DNA of 64,000 nucleotides from a filamentous cyanobacterium ESFC-1 (lineage in GTDB: Bacteria > Cyanobacteriota > Cyanobacteriia > Cyanobacteriales > Spirulinaceae). The notes beneath the pieces were generated by a model. The model was not told the DNA's origin and made no database searches. It saw nothing but the letters and a program-made list of their open reading frames with translations. The position numbers were made by a program, and so were the translations under genes. The stretch lies in assembly GCA_000380225.1 (NCBI GenBank), contig KB904821.1:3825930-3889929 (forward strand). Direction: 5' to 3'. Below, piece by piece: positions 27,530-36,607 of the stretch. Numbering within the stretch: position 1 is the stretch's first letter; each line of letters opens with the position of its first letter.

Positions 27530-28126
27530 ATGGCAAGATCGAAAACCTTTGACCGTCACGACGTACTAACAAAAGCGATGGAAACCTTTTGGATTCATGG
27601 TTACGAGCGATCTTCTATGAATCTTCTCGTTCAGAATATGGGCATCAATCGCGCCAGTCTTTATGGTACTTTTGGGGATAAAAAGTCTCTGTTTTTAGCC
27701 GCGATCGCTCACTACAACGAAACAATTGTGGCCCGGGCGATCGCTATCCTAGAACAACCTCAAGTTTCTAAGCAGACGATTGTCGATTTTTTTGAGCAAC
27801 GGATTAATCTCGCGATCGCCGATCGTCAACAACGAGGCTGCCTTCTGGTCAATTCTGCCATGGAAATCGCGAGAACAGACCTCGAAATTGCCAGACATAT
27901 CAACCATAATCTCGATCGTATTCGGCAAGCTTTTCGCTACGCTCTAGAAAACGCTCAAAATAACCGAGAAATTAGCGATCGCCTCGATCCTGATGACCTA
28001 GCTCATTACCTCGCTTGTAGTCTACAGGGCTTGTGCGTCACCTTTAAAGTCAATCCTGACCCCGAATTACTACGAAACACAGTACAAGTCATTCTCTCGG
28101 TTTTAGACACCCCCCTGCCCCCATAA
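27530..28126 (+). CDS. TetR/AcrR family transcriptional regulator
   Basis: A 198-residue repressor-type protein. The N-terminal helix-turn-helix is clear: VLTKAMETFWIHGYERSSMN, then NRASLYGTFGDKKSLFLAAI. The C-terminal ligand domain (about 75-195) includes RGCLLVNSAMEIARTD and a segment resembling the TetR_C family of YezE/AcrR-type regulators. The ligand is unknown. It converges with cynS, from which it is separated by a terminator. No efflux or enzyme gene adjoins it, so its target is not evident. Confidence 0.88.
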   Translation: MARSKTFDRHDVLTKAMETFWIHGYERSSMNLLVQNMGINRASLYGTFGDKKSLFLAAIAHYNETIVARAIAILEQPQVSKQTIVDFFEQRINLAIADRQQRGCLLVNSAMEIARTDLEIARHINHNLDRIRQAFRYALENAQNNREISDRLDPDDLAHYLACSLQGLCVTFKVNPDPELLRNTVQVILSVLDTPLPP

Positions 28127-28188
28127 CAAGTACTTCGGAAGCTGAACCCCTGTCACAATCTAGGCCACAAAACTGGGTAAAACCTCTC

Positions 28189-28223
28189 AAAAAAAAATGA
28201 GGACGAAATCTCTCCGTCCTCAT
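28189..28223 (-). terminator. Intrinsic terminator of cynS
   Basis: On the minus strand, 21 bases past the cynS stop, a perfect 9-bp stem (ATGAGGACG paired with CGTCCTCAT, 9-base loop) is followed by a run of nine Ts. This is a textbook intrinsic terminator. The A-run on the plus strand means it does not serve the facing TetR gene equally well. Confidence 0.85.
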
Positions 28224-28244
28224 CCCACCATTAAATTCACGGAA

Positions 28245-28688
28245 TTACCACTTCTTATACGGCAAGAACTTACCACACATCACAATCTTGACGCGATCGC
28301 CCTTGGGGTCAGGCTCTTTCTCCACCTCGATCGAAAAATCAATCGCACTCATAATCCCATCCCCAAACTTCTCATGAACTACATCCTTCACAGGCATCCC
28401 ATACACCTGCATAATCTCGTAAAGACGATAAATCAGAGGGTCAGTCGGAATTTGGGGGTCGAGAGAGCCTTTCAACGGCGGCACAGTCAAGATTTCAGCC
28501 ATATCTTCGGGCAAACCCAACGCCGACACCAGCTTGGTGGCCTCATCCATATCGGCACTCGCTTGACGATAAATCACCGCCGCAATCCAAGTTTCATCGC
28601 GACCCACCACACCTTCTAAATCTGCGTAGGTCATCCCTTTGGCTTTTTTCGCAGCCAACAACTTTTCTGTAACTTCTGTCATTACCAT
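28245..28688 (-). CDS. cynS: Cyanate hydratase (cyanase)
   Basis: Converts cyanate and bicarbonate to ammonia and carbon dioxide through carbamate. The 147-residue protein has the N-terminal helical domain ([20 protein letters not shown]) and the catalytic C-terminal domain with [11 protein letters not shown], carrying the Arg and Glu of the active site, and [20 protein letters not shown] with the Ser. It ends FLPYKKW. Starts at 28688 and 28682 are both possible; a GAGGAG ribosome site lies 10 bases before the first. Cyanobacterial cyanase is often under NtcA, but I see no clear NtcA box here. Confidence 0.96.
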   Translation of the reverse strand: MVMTEVTEKLLAAKKAKGMTYADLEGVVGRDETWIAAVIYRQASADMDEATKLVSALGLPEDMAEILTVPPLKGSLDPQIPTDPLIYRLYEIMQVYGMPVKDVVHEKFGDGIMSAIDFSIEVEKEPDPKGDRVKIVMCGKFLPYKKW

Positions 28689-28724
28689 GATTCAAACACT
28701 CCTCAACAGAACTTCATGTTTACA

Positions 28725-28755
28725 TTCCTAAGTAGAACCTAGGAACGAGATTAAC
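28725..28755. repeat. CCTWGG-type hairpin repeat, copy 1
   Basis: TTCCTAAGTAGAACCTAGGAA, followed by CGAGATTAA, folds into a short hairpin. Related copies with the same CGAGATTAA-like flank are at 62361-62396 and 52257-52292. This copy lies upstream of cynS. Confidence 0.55.
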
Positions 28756-28781
28756 ATTGATTATTTATAAGACAATACCCT

Positions 28782-30437
28782 TTAAGGAATACGGCGATAA
28801 AACCACTGCCAAATCGCCACAACCAGGTTTTCGAGCCACAGCATAATATCATCGAGCCATTCGAGAATTTGCTCTAGGGGATGCTTGACATAACCCACAG
28901 AAGTTGCTTCTGTTTCTACCCAGTCAAACGCCGGATCGATCGCGTCGGGTGGAGATGAAGCTGTCGCGATCGCGCCCGAAGGATGGGTACTGGGTTCTAG
29001 TGTTGTCTCAGTCGCCGCTAATGCTCCGGGAGTGGGGGTAGAACGAGGTTGAGTAAACTTTTGCCAAAATGGTCGTTTTTGAGGGGATTTCGTCGGTTGT
29101 GAGGCGGATTGGGTGGGGGCGAGGGAGCCGGGTTGGGTGAGGGTCAGGGGCGATCGCATCCTTGGCGTTGCCACACCAGAATTCAGTTGAGGTCGAGAAG
29201 TCATGACCTTACTTAAGGGTTCGGGAATTGCCTTTTCTTCACCATATAAGTCCATCCAAGTCAGCCAAGGGTCTTCATTCATTTCTGGGTCTGGAGAAGG
29301 CTCTGGGGACGAATGAAGCAGCAATCGAGCCAAACTGGGAAACTTGAGTCGCTTTAAGCCGCCTGCTGGTAAAGACGCGATCGCGCCCTGGCTTTCTTCT
29401 TGTCCTTGGACTCTTGTTTGAGAGTTGCGATCGCCAAAAAAGTAATCAACTGCCCCATAAATCAACGCCTGAAGGGAATTAGCCGCCGCCGCATCATCAG
29501 CAGTATGCAGTTTATCTTGGAGTCGTGTGGCTACAGTGGCTACTTGCTGACGTAGTTTCCCCACGGCCAAACTCATCGTTAGGGATTCCGCTTGGGCTTC
29601 AATTTGAGCCAAGCGATCGTCGAGTTGGGCCAAGCGTTCTAAATTGAGAGAGTAGCCCGATAATCCTGGGGGGAGTGTTGGAGGAGGGGGTGGTGGTGCA
29701 GGAGTCGTCACTAAAGACGCTTCTTGAAAGAGGTTAATCGCGATCGCCACCGGACTGCGTTGTACCCAGCGCATTATCCCCCAAAACCACTGTACGGGCT
29801 TGAGTACCGGGGAATCCTCTCCGGGGGGTGCATCAAAGCGTAACGGCTCATTTGCCGCAATATACTGCTGCTGAGAGTAATAAAAATCGGCTAACTCCAA
29901 AATCAAACGCTGCTGGAGTTGTTCTTGTTGTTCGGGAGACAGCACATCCAGAATGACATTATCCACCGTTACCAAAACCAGCGATCGCGTCTCTAAACAA
30001 CAAGCAATTCCCTGTAACTTCCTCGATACCTGAACCTCGCTAGGGGCAGCAGTTTTGACCACACTGCCCTTCCCCGCAACCGCCACCAAAGCAGCTTCAG
30101 ATTGCTCGGCAGCTTGTAAAAATAATGGCTTAACTGCCGTCAAAACGCGCTGAATTGGGCGGTCTGCCGCTAATTCTTCCGGTTCTAAATCGCTTTCGGT
30201 TTCATTTGCGGGTAATTGCTGTAAAACTTGCCGTGTTTTCTGCTGTAACTGGCGACCCGTCCAACGACTCCCCTGTACCAAGAGGTAAGCCGGATACGCC
30301 AAAATCTGCAATCCCCAAACGGCTCCTAACTGGACATAACGAGCCGCTTTCCCCCCGCGATCGCGCCATTGCTGCGATTGGCGATTGAGAAAATTAAACA
30401 AACGGCTTTTATAGGGAGCGTCAGGACTACAAGACAT
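28782..30437 (-). CDS. Conserved cyanobacterial protein of unknown function
   Basis: A 551-residue protein I cannot assign to a function. One weak hydrophobic stretch (VQLGAVWGLQILAYPAYLLV, about 39-58) follows a basic N-terminus. Middle segments include GIACCLETRSLVLVTVDNVILDV and SPVLKPVQWFWGIMRWVQ. A long Pro/Ser/Thr-rich low-complexity linker (about 390-500) leads to a tryptophan-rich, hydrophobic C-terminus (LEWLDDIMLWLENLVVAIW). The two hydrophobic ends suggest association with a membrane. The start at 30437 is the first ATG. Confidence 0.75.
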   Translation of the reverse strand: MSCSPDAPYKSRLFNFLNRQSQQWRDRGGKAARYVQLGAVWGLQILAYPAYLLVQGSRWTGRQLQQKTRQVLQQLPANETESDLEPEELAADRPIQRVLTAVKPLFLQAAEQSEAALVAVAGKGSVVKTAAPSEVQVSRKLQGIACCLETRSLVLVTVDNVILDVLSPEQQEQLQQRLILELADFYYSQQQYIAANEPLRFDAPPGEDSPVLKPVQWFWGIMRWVQRSPVAIAINLFQEASLVTTPAPPPPPPTLPPGLSGYSLNLERLAQLDDRLAQIEAQAESLTMSLAVGKLRQQVATVATRLQDKLHTADDAAAANSLQALIYGAVDYFFGDRNSQTRVQGQEESQGAIASLPAGGLKRLKFPSLARLLLHSSPEPSPDPEMNEDPWLTWMDLYGEEKAIPEPLSKVMTSRPQLNSGVATPRMRSPLTLTQPGSLAPTQSASQPTKSPQKRPFWQKFTQPRSTPTPGALAATETTLEPSTHPSGAIATASSPPDAIDPAFDWVETEATSVGYVKHPLEQILEWLDDIMLWLENLVVAIWQWFYRRIP

Positions 30438-30727
30438 GAGATATTAGGGCAACTCTTTCCTTGATTGTATTGTCGCACCGAATGTAGGGAACAGGAAATA
30501 ATCTCTCGTGAATCCAGAACAATGGCATCACAGATACAACTCCAACCAATCCCTCAGAGTTGAAAATAAAGACTGAATCCATCTAAATTCTTGGCTATCA
30601 ACCCACTGATTCGCAGAATCCCTGCCTTTGAGGTTCGGTTTAACGTATCAGACAGAACCTCTTAATTCAGTACAGTAATAAGTAAGCAGCTTAACCCTAG
30701 CAGAGCAATAACCAACCCACTTAACTT

Positions 30728-31084
30728 ATGAATAACTTATCCCCTCAAAACTCAGAATTTTCTAACAACACCAACGCTGAAAAAAATGTTTTGTGGGATT
30801 ATGTCCAATCCCTTGACCCTGAGATGGCCGCTCGCTTATCTCAACCTTCCCCCGACTCTTTACAAGTCATGGAACGCAACATTATTGGCTTGTTAGGGGG
30901 CTTACCCAGCGAAAACTTTGGCGTAAAAATCACCACCAATCGCGAAAGCTTGGGACGTTTACTCGCATCAGCAATGATGAGTGGTTACTTCTTACATAGC
31001 GCCGAACAACGCCTGAACTTTGAACAACAATTCGCTGATATTGCTTCTAGCTCAGATGATTCTCTCGAAGATGACGAATTCTAA
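30728..31084 (+). CDS. DUF760 domain protein
   Basis: A 118-residue protein with the DUF760 core: NVLWDYVQSLDPEMAARLSQ, SLQVMERNIIGLLGGLPSE, NFGVKITTNRESLGRLLASAM and MSGYFLHSAEQRLNFE. The family is shared by cyanobacteria and plant plastids; plant members have been linked to the Clp protease system, but the bacterial role is unknown. The N-terminus is Asn-rich and the C-terminus acidic (SSDDSLEDDEF), both likely disordered. It is a single-gene unit. Confidence 0.85.
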   Translation: MNNLSPQNSEFSNNTNAEKNVLWDYVQSLDPEMAARLSQPSPDSLQVMERNIIGLLGGLPSENFGVKITTNRESLGRLLASAMMSGYFLHSAEQRLNFEQQFADIASSSDDSLEDDEF

Positions 31085-31179
31085 AATCGATTGCGTCTAA
31101 GCAATACCTAAGTTTGAGTGTATTTAAGCACCTACTTAACCCTAGTTAATTCCAGTTTAGGATGGGCGTTCGGCTCATC

Positions 31180-31806
31180 CTAAACTGTTTTAATGAAATA
31201 AAAAACGAGTAAATGAATGGGATAGAAACCATAAAATAAATATTTAGGGAGTTTGAGGCCGCGATCGCCCTTATAAAGCCCCAACAAAAACACCGTAAAA
31301 AATGCGAAAAACTGGATATCCCAAAGAACTTGAATGGCGATTAGATGTAAGACCAACCAAGCTAAAACATTGACGCTCAACGGTGCTTTTAACGCTATTA
31401 ATAAAATTAGCATCAAGCCATAAGCACCATATTCAAACGGTAACTTATCAGAAAACGGCAAGAATAAAGCCACAAGACTATAAACAATAATTTGCCAATT
31501 GGCATTAACTTGGGCAAGACGCAACAGTAATAAACCCAGAGTCAAACTGAATAAGATATTAAGGCTTGTCAGTCCAGATACTAAGTAATAAATCGGTTGA
31601 CTGACTAAGGCTAAAAGAAATAATCGTAAGGCATATAAACGCCAATCGCGGGTATAGTTAAAACCTTCTACCAGTAGCCAAGCAAAAAGCGGAAAAGACA
31701 AGCGCCCAATAATTCTGAAAATAACTAAATCGGGAAAAAGAAAGTAGCCGATATGATCGACTACCATCAAACTACAAGCCAGTATTTTAAGAGTTGTCCC
31801 AGTCAT
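31180..31806 (-). CDS. TraX-family integral membrane protein
   Basis: A 208-residue polytopic membrane protein with about seven or eight hydrophobic segments. The N-terminus LKILACSLMVVDHIGYFLFP and the segment IGRLSFPLFAWLLVEGFNYT identify the TraX family, named for a plasmid pilin acetylase but common on chromosomes. The reaction of chromosomal members is unknown. No conjugation gene is nearby, so a transfer role is unlikely. It is followed by heptamers up to 31915. Confidence 0.88.
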   Translation of the reverse strand: MTGTTLKILACSLMVVDHIGYFLFPDLVIFRIIGRLSFPLFAWLLVEGFNYTRDWRLYALRLFLLALVSQPIYYLVSGLTSLNILFSLTLGLLLLRLAQVNANWQIIVYSLVALFLPFSDKLPFEYGAYGLMLILLIALKAPLSVNVLAWLVLHLIAIQVLWDIQFFAFFTVFLLGLYKGDRGLKLPKYLFYGFYPIHLLVFYFIKTV

Positions 31807-31915
31807 TTTTTATGCAGCTTTTTCAGTTATCAGTCTACAGTCAACAGTCATCAGGGATTGGGGAAACCAATAACTAATAACAAATGACCAAGGACAAAGG
31901 ATTAATGACAAAAGA

Positions 31916-33304
31916 CTAAGTTAAATCGCGGATTTGTTCAGCTTCAGAGAGAGTCGCTTCAGGATCGTTATCTTGCGATTGCTGTACATAATTGATCTTG
32001 ACTTCTTCTAAAAACTCGCCCAATAATCGTTGTAACTCGGTTTGGGTCGTTCGATCTTGTAATTCGCGACGAAAAACTCGTTTAAAGCGATCGCTCAATT
32101 GGTCAAATAAAACCCGTCCTTCCACATCTCCGTAAGACGTAGCGAGGATTTCAACCAGCGCATTCGAGAGATAATCCGCCAATTGTTCGACTGCACCTTG
32201 GGGAAAAGACTCTAACCCCGGAATGCGCCGTAAACCGCGATAAAACTCCGAATCTTTTAACGCCCCGCCCAGACTATGATGTAAAAAGACTTCGAGATCG
32301 GGTTGTACTTTAGGGAGGACTTGATAAATCGACAACTCCAGAATGCGATCGATAATGGCATCAATTTTATTAATATCGCCAATTTGAATGTAATCTCCCG
32401 GTTCGAGGAGCGATCGCGTCATCGCCCCCGATTCAATCGAATCCTGGGTTTGATTAATCAAGCGTACCATCAAAAACACCGACACGCGATCGGCTAAATA
32501 GGCCGCTGGTTCGTGAGTCATCTGGGCTAAAACCCGTTCCATATTCACCAAATGGGACTTATGCAATCGTACCCCCACCGGGACAAGCCGCAACCAACGC
32601 CACACCGGGAGAAACAAAAAGCCATCATACCAACGGCGCAAAATCGCATCCCCCCAACTCAAATCTTTTTGTCGTCGCGACAAAACCAGCGTCCGTCCCA
32701 AAAATTCCAACCCAAAAAAGACAATAAAAACAACATCAATCCGCCAAAAGCGATCGATATATTGACCGTTATCGTCAACCGCCCGAAAATAGTTCACCGC
32801 CAACAAAGGACGGATTTGACCCTCGAAGAATAAAAGCGCTTTTTCAGTCCCTTCCTGGGCAAAATACGCCGGATTCCAGAAAGTTTCAAAAGCTTGCTGC
32901 GCGGATAAAGTTTCGAGATGATATTCCATACGGCGTTTGAGTTTCGCAAACGTCCCAAACTTATTAGCCGCACTAAAGGGATTCTCTGCGAGTAAATCCA
33001 CACTTTGGCGACGCAAATCCCCAAAAGACTTAATCACAGCCTTATTTTCCAGCCCAAAGCGATTAATTTGCGCCCCCAGTAAATCTACCGTTTGCAAATA
33101 GCGTTCGGTTTCCGGGTGGGGTTCGATATTTTTAATCGGGTCATAAAGCGTCACCAACTCAGGAATTTCGCGTACATAAATATCCCGTAACGGAATATAA
33201 CTCAAATTAAAAAAGACCAGGACTAAATTAATAACCCCGACAATCGCGACAAACTGAAGCCACGCTTTGACCCAGATATTTGGTTGAGAAGAATCGAGTT
33301 GCAT
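31916..33304 (-). CDS. Conserved cyanobacterial membrane protein of unknown function
   Basis: A 462-residue protein beginning MQLDSSQPNIWVKAWLQFVAIVG at the ATG 33304. The frame is open to 33454, but that part overlaps the ABC1K gene in another frame and is not protein-like. A hydrophobic N-terminal segment (about 14-33) and a second (about 195-215, IDVVFIVFFGLEFLGRTLVL) span the membrane, with a basic WGDAILRRWYDGFLFLPVW after it, somewhat like the start of a channel domain. The C-terminal 250 residues look soluble. Its start lies 25 bases after the ABC1K stop, so the two are probably cotranscribed. Confidence 0.8.
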   Translation of the reverse strand: MQLDSSQPNIWVKAWLQFVAIVGVINLVLVFFNLSYIPLRDIYVREIPELVTLYDPIKNIEPHPETERYLQTVDLLGAQINRFGLENKAVIKSFGDLRRQSVDLLAENPFSAANKFGTFAKLKRRMEYHLETLSAQQAFETFWNPAYFAQEGTEKALLFFEGQIRPLLAVNYFRAVDDNGQYIDRFWRIDVVFIVFFGLEFLGRTLVLSRRQKDLSWGDAILRRWYDGFLFLPVWRWLRLVPVGVRLHKSHLVNMERVLAQMTHEPAAYLADRVSVFLMVRLINQTQDSIESGAMTRSLLEPGDYIQIGDINKIDAIIDRILELSIYQVLPKVQPDLEVFLHHSLGGALKDSEFYRGLRRIPGLESFPQGAVEQLADYLSNALVEILATSYGDVEGRVLFDQLSDRFKRVFRRELQDRTTQTELQRLLGEFLEEVKINYVQQSQDNDPEATLSEAEQIRDLT

Positions 33305-33329
33305 CAATACAAAAACGTTGCTGAACAAA

Positions 33330-34970
33330 TCACTTCTGACGAAGAATACTAACTGACAACCACAAGCCCAATAAACTTGCCGTCGTAAACAAAATATTAC
33401 TAATAATCGATAATTGCGGCGTAGCGGCACTGGCCGACACAATCGCTGCCCCAATAATCAACGACCCGACAATAATACCAAACGTCAAACGATTAGCCGA
33501 ATCCGCTAAACTACGGCGCAATGAATCGAGATTGCGAATGGTAATATTCCACTTCAGCGTTTCCGAGGTAAGGCGGTCGAGAAATAACTCTACCTGACGG
33601 GGCGATCGCAACGATAAACTTTTAACATCTAAAGCTGTGCGTAAAAACGTCTCGACCGGATTATCCCCCAACAACTGACGGCGAAATAAATCCGTCATCA
33701 ACGGCTTAATCTCATCGAGTAAATTCACACCGGGGTCAAAAGTTTTCGCCGTCCCCTCCAGATTCGCCATCGTCTTCGCATACAAACCCATATTACTCGG
33801 CAGCTTCAACCCATTATTACGGGATACCTGCAACACCTCATAAAACACCTCACTGAAATTAATTTGCGCCAAGCTGAGGTTGTAATACTTCCGCAGCATT
33901 TGGTCATAATCATTCTGCAAGCGGTTTAAACTGCGAGGCTGACCCGACTCAGACAACTCCAACGTCAACTCGCTACAGCGTTGCGCGTCAATATCCACAA
34001 TCGCCAGCAACATTTCCGTTAAAATCTCCTGCGTCCGGGGGTCTAAACGCCCCACCATGCCACAATCAAGCAACGCCACCCGATTATCATTCAGGCAAAA
34101 CATATTCCCCGGATGGGGGTCAGCGTGGAAAAAGCCATCTAAATAAATTTGCTGGAAAAACGCCCGAAACAACAGCCTTGTCACTTCCCGACGTTGGGGA
34201 TTATTCTCTTCTCCGGACTGACTATGGGACAACTGAGAAGTCAAAATTGGTACGCCGTCCAACCACTCTAAAACCAATAAATTCGGTGTGGTAATGTCCC
34301 AATACACCTTCGGAACCACCAATTGTTCGGGGTCAAACCAACGACTGCGAGACAGATTTCGCCGTAACTTGTCGGTATATTGCGCTTCTTGGGTAAAATC
34401 CAACTCTGCCCGCAACGCCGTCGTAAATTCTTCGGCTAAGGCGACCATATCGTAATCTTTGCCCACCTCGGTCACTTCCACCAACTCCGCGAGGCTTTTA
34501 ATCAAGTCAATATCTTGCTCGACAACCACCCCAATTCCCGGTCGCTGGACTTTGAGGGCAACTTCTTGGCCATTGTGCAATATGGCTTTGTGGATTTGGG
34601 CAATCGAAGCCGCAGCCACCGCTTCTGTATCAATGTGGCTAAAAATTTCGGACAGGGGGCGTTTGAGTTGTTTTTGGATTTGGGTTTCTACTTCCACCCA
34701 AGGAACCGGAGGTACGCGGGCTTGTAAATCCGTGAGGGTTTCGACATAACGAGGGGGTAATAAATCCGGTCGCGTCGAAAGTAGCTGACCGAGTTTCACA
34801 TAAACCGGCCCGAGTTCAATCAAAATATTGCGGAGGACTTCCGGAGAAGGAAGGCGGGGTTCGTCGGCTTCGTCACCAGACAGCAAACCGCGCATATAAT
34901 CCCAACCGTTGCGAAATACAACTTCGAGAATTTCTTTCTGTCGCCCCGTGTTTTGCGTCAGAGAAAACAT
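33330..34970 (-). CDS. ABC1/UbiB-family atypical kinase (ABC1K)
   Basis: A 546-residue atypical protein kinase-like ATPase. It shows the family KxGQ motif in GPVYVKLGQLLSTRPDLLPP (about 54-73), the A-rich loop AAASIAQIHKA, the lysine strand EVALKVQRPG, the catalytic HADPHPGNMF and the metal-binding LLDCGMVGRLD. Two hydrophobic segments close the C-terminus (about 495-540). Cyanobacterial ABC1K proteins are tied to quinone and prenyl-lipid metabolism in thylakoids; the exact substrate is unknown. The start at 34970 is the first ATG. Confidence 0.92.
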   Translation of the reverse strand: MFSLTQNTGRQKEILEVVFRNGWDYMRGLLSGDEADEPRLPSPEVLRNILIELGPVYVKLGQLLSTRPDLLPPRYVETLTDLQARVPPVPWVEVETQIQKQLKRPLSEIFSHIDTEAVAAASIAQIHKAILHNGQEVALKVQRPGIGVVVEQDIDLIKSLAELVEVTEVGKDYDMVALAEEFTTALRAELDFTQEAQYTDKLRRNLSRSRWFDPEQLVVPKVYWDITTPNLLVLEWLDGVPILTSQLSHSQSGEENNPQRREVTRLLFRAFFQQIYLDGFFHADPHPGNMFCLNDNRVALLDCGMVGRLDPRTQEILTEMLLAIVDIDAQRCSELTLELSESGQPRSLNRLQNDYDQMLRKYYNLSLAQINFSEVFYEVLQVSRNNGLKLPSNMGLYAKTMANLEGTAKTFDPGVNLLDEIKPLMTDLFRRQLLGDNPVETFLRTALDVKSLSLRSPRQVELFLDRLTSETLKWNITIRNLDSLRRSLADSANRLTFGIIVGSLIIGAAIVSASAATPQLSIISNILFTTASLLGLWLSVSILRQK

Positions 34971-34997
34971 TTATGGTTGTTTGTTATGGGTTGTTTG

Positions 34998-35444
34998 TTA
35001 TTGAAATAAGGCTAAACATTCTGGCGCAAGAACGCTAGAAGTAATTTTAATCTCTTGAAACCCCTGACTGGTAATTGTTTCACACGGAACAGAAATTTGG
35101 GACTGACCCACACTCATTAAATCGGCGATGGATGCTCCAAAAATAATCTCAGAAACACCCGTCCAAGCGCAAGCCGCAGCGCACATGGGACAGGGTTCGC
35201 AGGTGGTGTAAAGACTGTAGCCTTTTAAAATTTCAGGGTTGTATTTTCCCAAGGCTTTCGTTTGTTGGCGCAATAAATTGATTTCGGCGTGGGCGGTTGG
35301 GTCGTTATCCCGTTGGGCGGTATTGTACGCTGTGGCTTGAATTTCGCCATCTTTGACTAACACTGCACCATAGGGAAGATCGCCTTGTTTGGCAGCTTCG
35401 AGAGCCACTTTCATGTATTCTGCGTGAGTCGGCATTTGGCTCAA
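34998..35444 (-). CDS. Nucleoside/guanine deaminase-type protein (CDA fold)
   Basis: A 148-residue zinc deaminase of the tRNA-adenosine/guanine deaminase superfamily. The zinc site is complete: HAEINLLRQQ (His and the catalytic Glu) and TTCEPCPMCAAACAWTG (two Cys). The loop GASIADLMSVGQSQISV and lack of a tRNA-binding basic tail fit guanine deaminase or a general nucleoside deaminase better than TadA. It begins 27 bases beyond ABC1K in the same direction (upstream) and may share its transcript. Confidence 0.88.
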   Translation of the reverse strand: MSQMPTHAEYMKVALEAAKQGDLPYGAVLVKDGEIQATAYNTAQRDNDPTAHAEINLLRQQTKALGKYNPEILKGYSLYTTCEPCPMCAAACAWTGVSEIIFGASIADLMSVGQSQISVPCETITSQGFQEIKITSSVLAPECLALFQ

Positions 35445-35643
35445 TTTTTACGGGTTTGAATAAAGCTGCTTTGCAGTATAAAAAAATTGACGGCTTTATC
35501 CCTCTCTCAGGAGAGATATTTTCGGTTTGGGGTCATTTGAGGCGTTTTCCCAAATCCCCATCCTTGGGTAGATGATTTTGAGTCGTTTTAGCGTTAATTT
35601 GGCAGTATTTACAAGTTATTTATTAATTAGGAGATATAAATTT

Positions 35644-35898
35644 ATGAGTGCTGCTCAACCTTTATATGGCACAGATTTAGTAGACTGTGCCAAGGCCAGC
35701 GCCAAGCAAGGAATCGAAGCGGCAGCGAAGAATTGCGGCTATGGTGAAGATATTAAGGGCTTTCAAAGTCATTTAAAAACCGCTTGCAGTGAAATGGGTA
35801 TTAGTATTCAGGGTTTAGGAGATTTGATTACAGACCAACAAATTGCCAAGGAAACCCGCCGAACTGAAATTGCACCGGATAGTCCGTCTTCTTTGTAA
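35644..35898 (+). CDS. Small conserved hypothetical protein
   Basis: An 84-residue protein from the ATG at 35644. A strong AGGAG site about 10 bases upstream decides this start over the longer open frame to 35572. The sequence (YGTDLVDCAKASAKQGIE, AAAKNCGYGEDIKGFQSHLK, TACSEMGISIQGLGDLITDQ) is soluble, mostly helical, with three cysteines. I do not recognise a named domain. It stands alone, divergent from the deaminase. Confidence 0.75.
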   Translation: MSAAQPLYGTDLVDCAKASAKQGIEAAAKNCGYGEDIKGFQSHLKTACSEMGISIQGLGDLITDQQIAKETRRTEIAPDSPSSL

Positions 35899-36080
35899 TT
35901 GGTCATTGGTTCTTTGTCCTTTGTCCTTTGTCCTTTGTTTAATAGAGACAAATCATCTGTAGGGGCTGGGTTTCCCAGCCCAATTTTAAATGGTAATTTC
36001 CCAAGATTAAAATTGCGCGTGGGAAACCTTACCCCTACACGGATTTTGTTATTGGTTGATCAACAACATTTCCCGAAACT
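35899..36080. repeat. CCTTTGT heptamers and GTAGGGGC/GGTTTCCC repeat
   Basis: 35920-35938 holds TCCTTTG units. 35961-36045 has arms GTAGGGGCTGGGTTTCCCAG and GGGAAACCTTACCCCTAC in inverted order around an AT-rich centre, one of several such elements in the window. No gene is seen. Confidence 0.65.
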
Positions 36081-36479
36081 CTACTCTTTCGGTTCAAAAT
36101 CTAACGACGCAGAGTTCATGCAGTAACGCTTTCCGGTGGGTTTTGGCCCGTCGGGGAAAACATGACCCAAATGCGCGTCACAAGCGGCACAAAGGACTTC
36201 GGTGCGAGACATAAATAAGCTTTTATCGGTTTCGTACTCTACATTTTCTTCTGAAACCGGGGCCCAAAAGCTTGGCCAACCTGTACCGGAATCATACTTG
36301 GTTTCGGAGCTAAATAGCTCTGTCCCGCAGCACACGCACTTGTAAACACCGGAGCGTTTGTTGTCGTGATGTTCCCCGGTAAAGGCTCTCTCTGTGCCTT
36401 TTTTGCGGGTGACTTTGAATTGTTCGGGGGTGAGCTGTTCTTTCCACTCTTGTTCAGATTTTTGGACTTTCTGTACCAT
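36081..36479 (-). CDS. msrB: Peptide-methionine (R)-S-oxide reductase
   Basis: Reduces methionine-R-sulfoxide in proteins, with thioredoxin as usual reductant. The 132-residue protein has both zinc CxxC pairs (CVCC and CAAC), the substrate region [35 protein letters not shown] with the catalytic Cys, and the terminal SASLDFEP. Length and order are standard for MsrB. It is divergent from purT with about 130 bases between. The partner msrA is not in the window. Confidence 0.96.
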   Translation of the reverse strand: MVQKVQKSEQEWKEQLTPEQFKVTRKKGTERAFTGEHHDNKRSGVYKCVCCGTELFSSETKYDSGTGWPSFWAPVSEENVEYETDKSLFMSRTEVLCAACDAHLGHVFPDGPKPTGKRYCMNSASLDFEPKE

Positions 36480-36607
36480 GTTTGTTTAAAAAACTTAACG
36501 TTCTGTTACATCGATCCTAGCGCGAGGGAGATCGATTGACCAAGAAACCCCAAGAAAGGGCGAGATCGTTTTAAAATAATGAGGCTTTTGTCGTATTGGT
36601 TAAATTT

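Noticed and set aside
31180..31806. Conjugative element suggested by the TraX-family gene
   Set aside because: No relaxase, coupling protein or other transfer gene is near; chromosomal TraX-like genes are common.
33305..33454. 50-codon upstream extension of the membrane protein gene at 31916
   Set aside because: It overlaps the 3' end of the ABC1K gene in another frame and is not protein-like; MQLDSSQP at 33304 is the sensible start.
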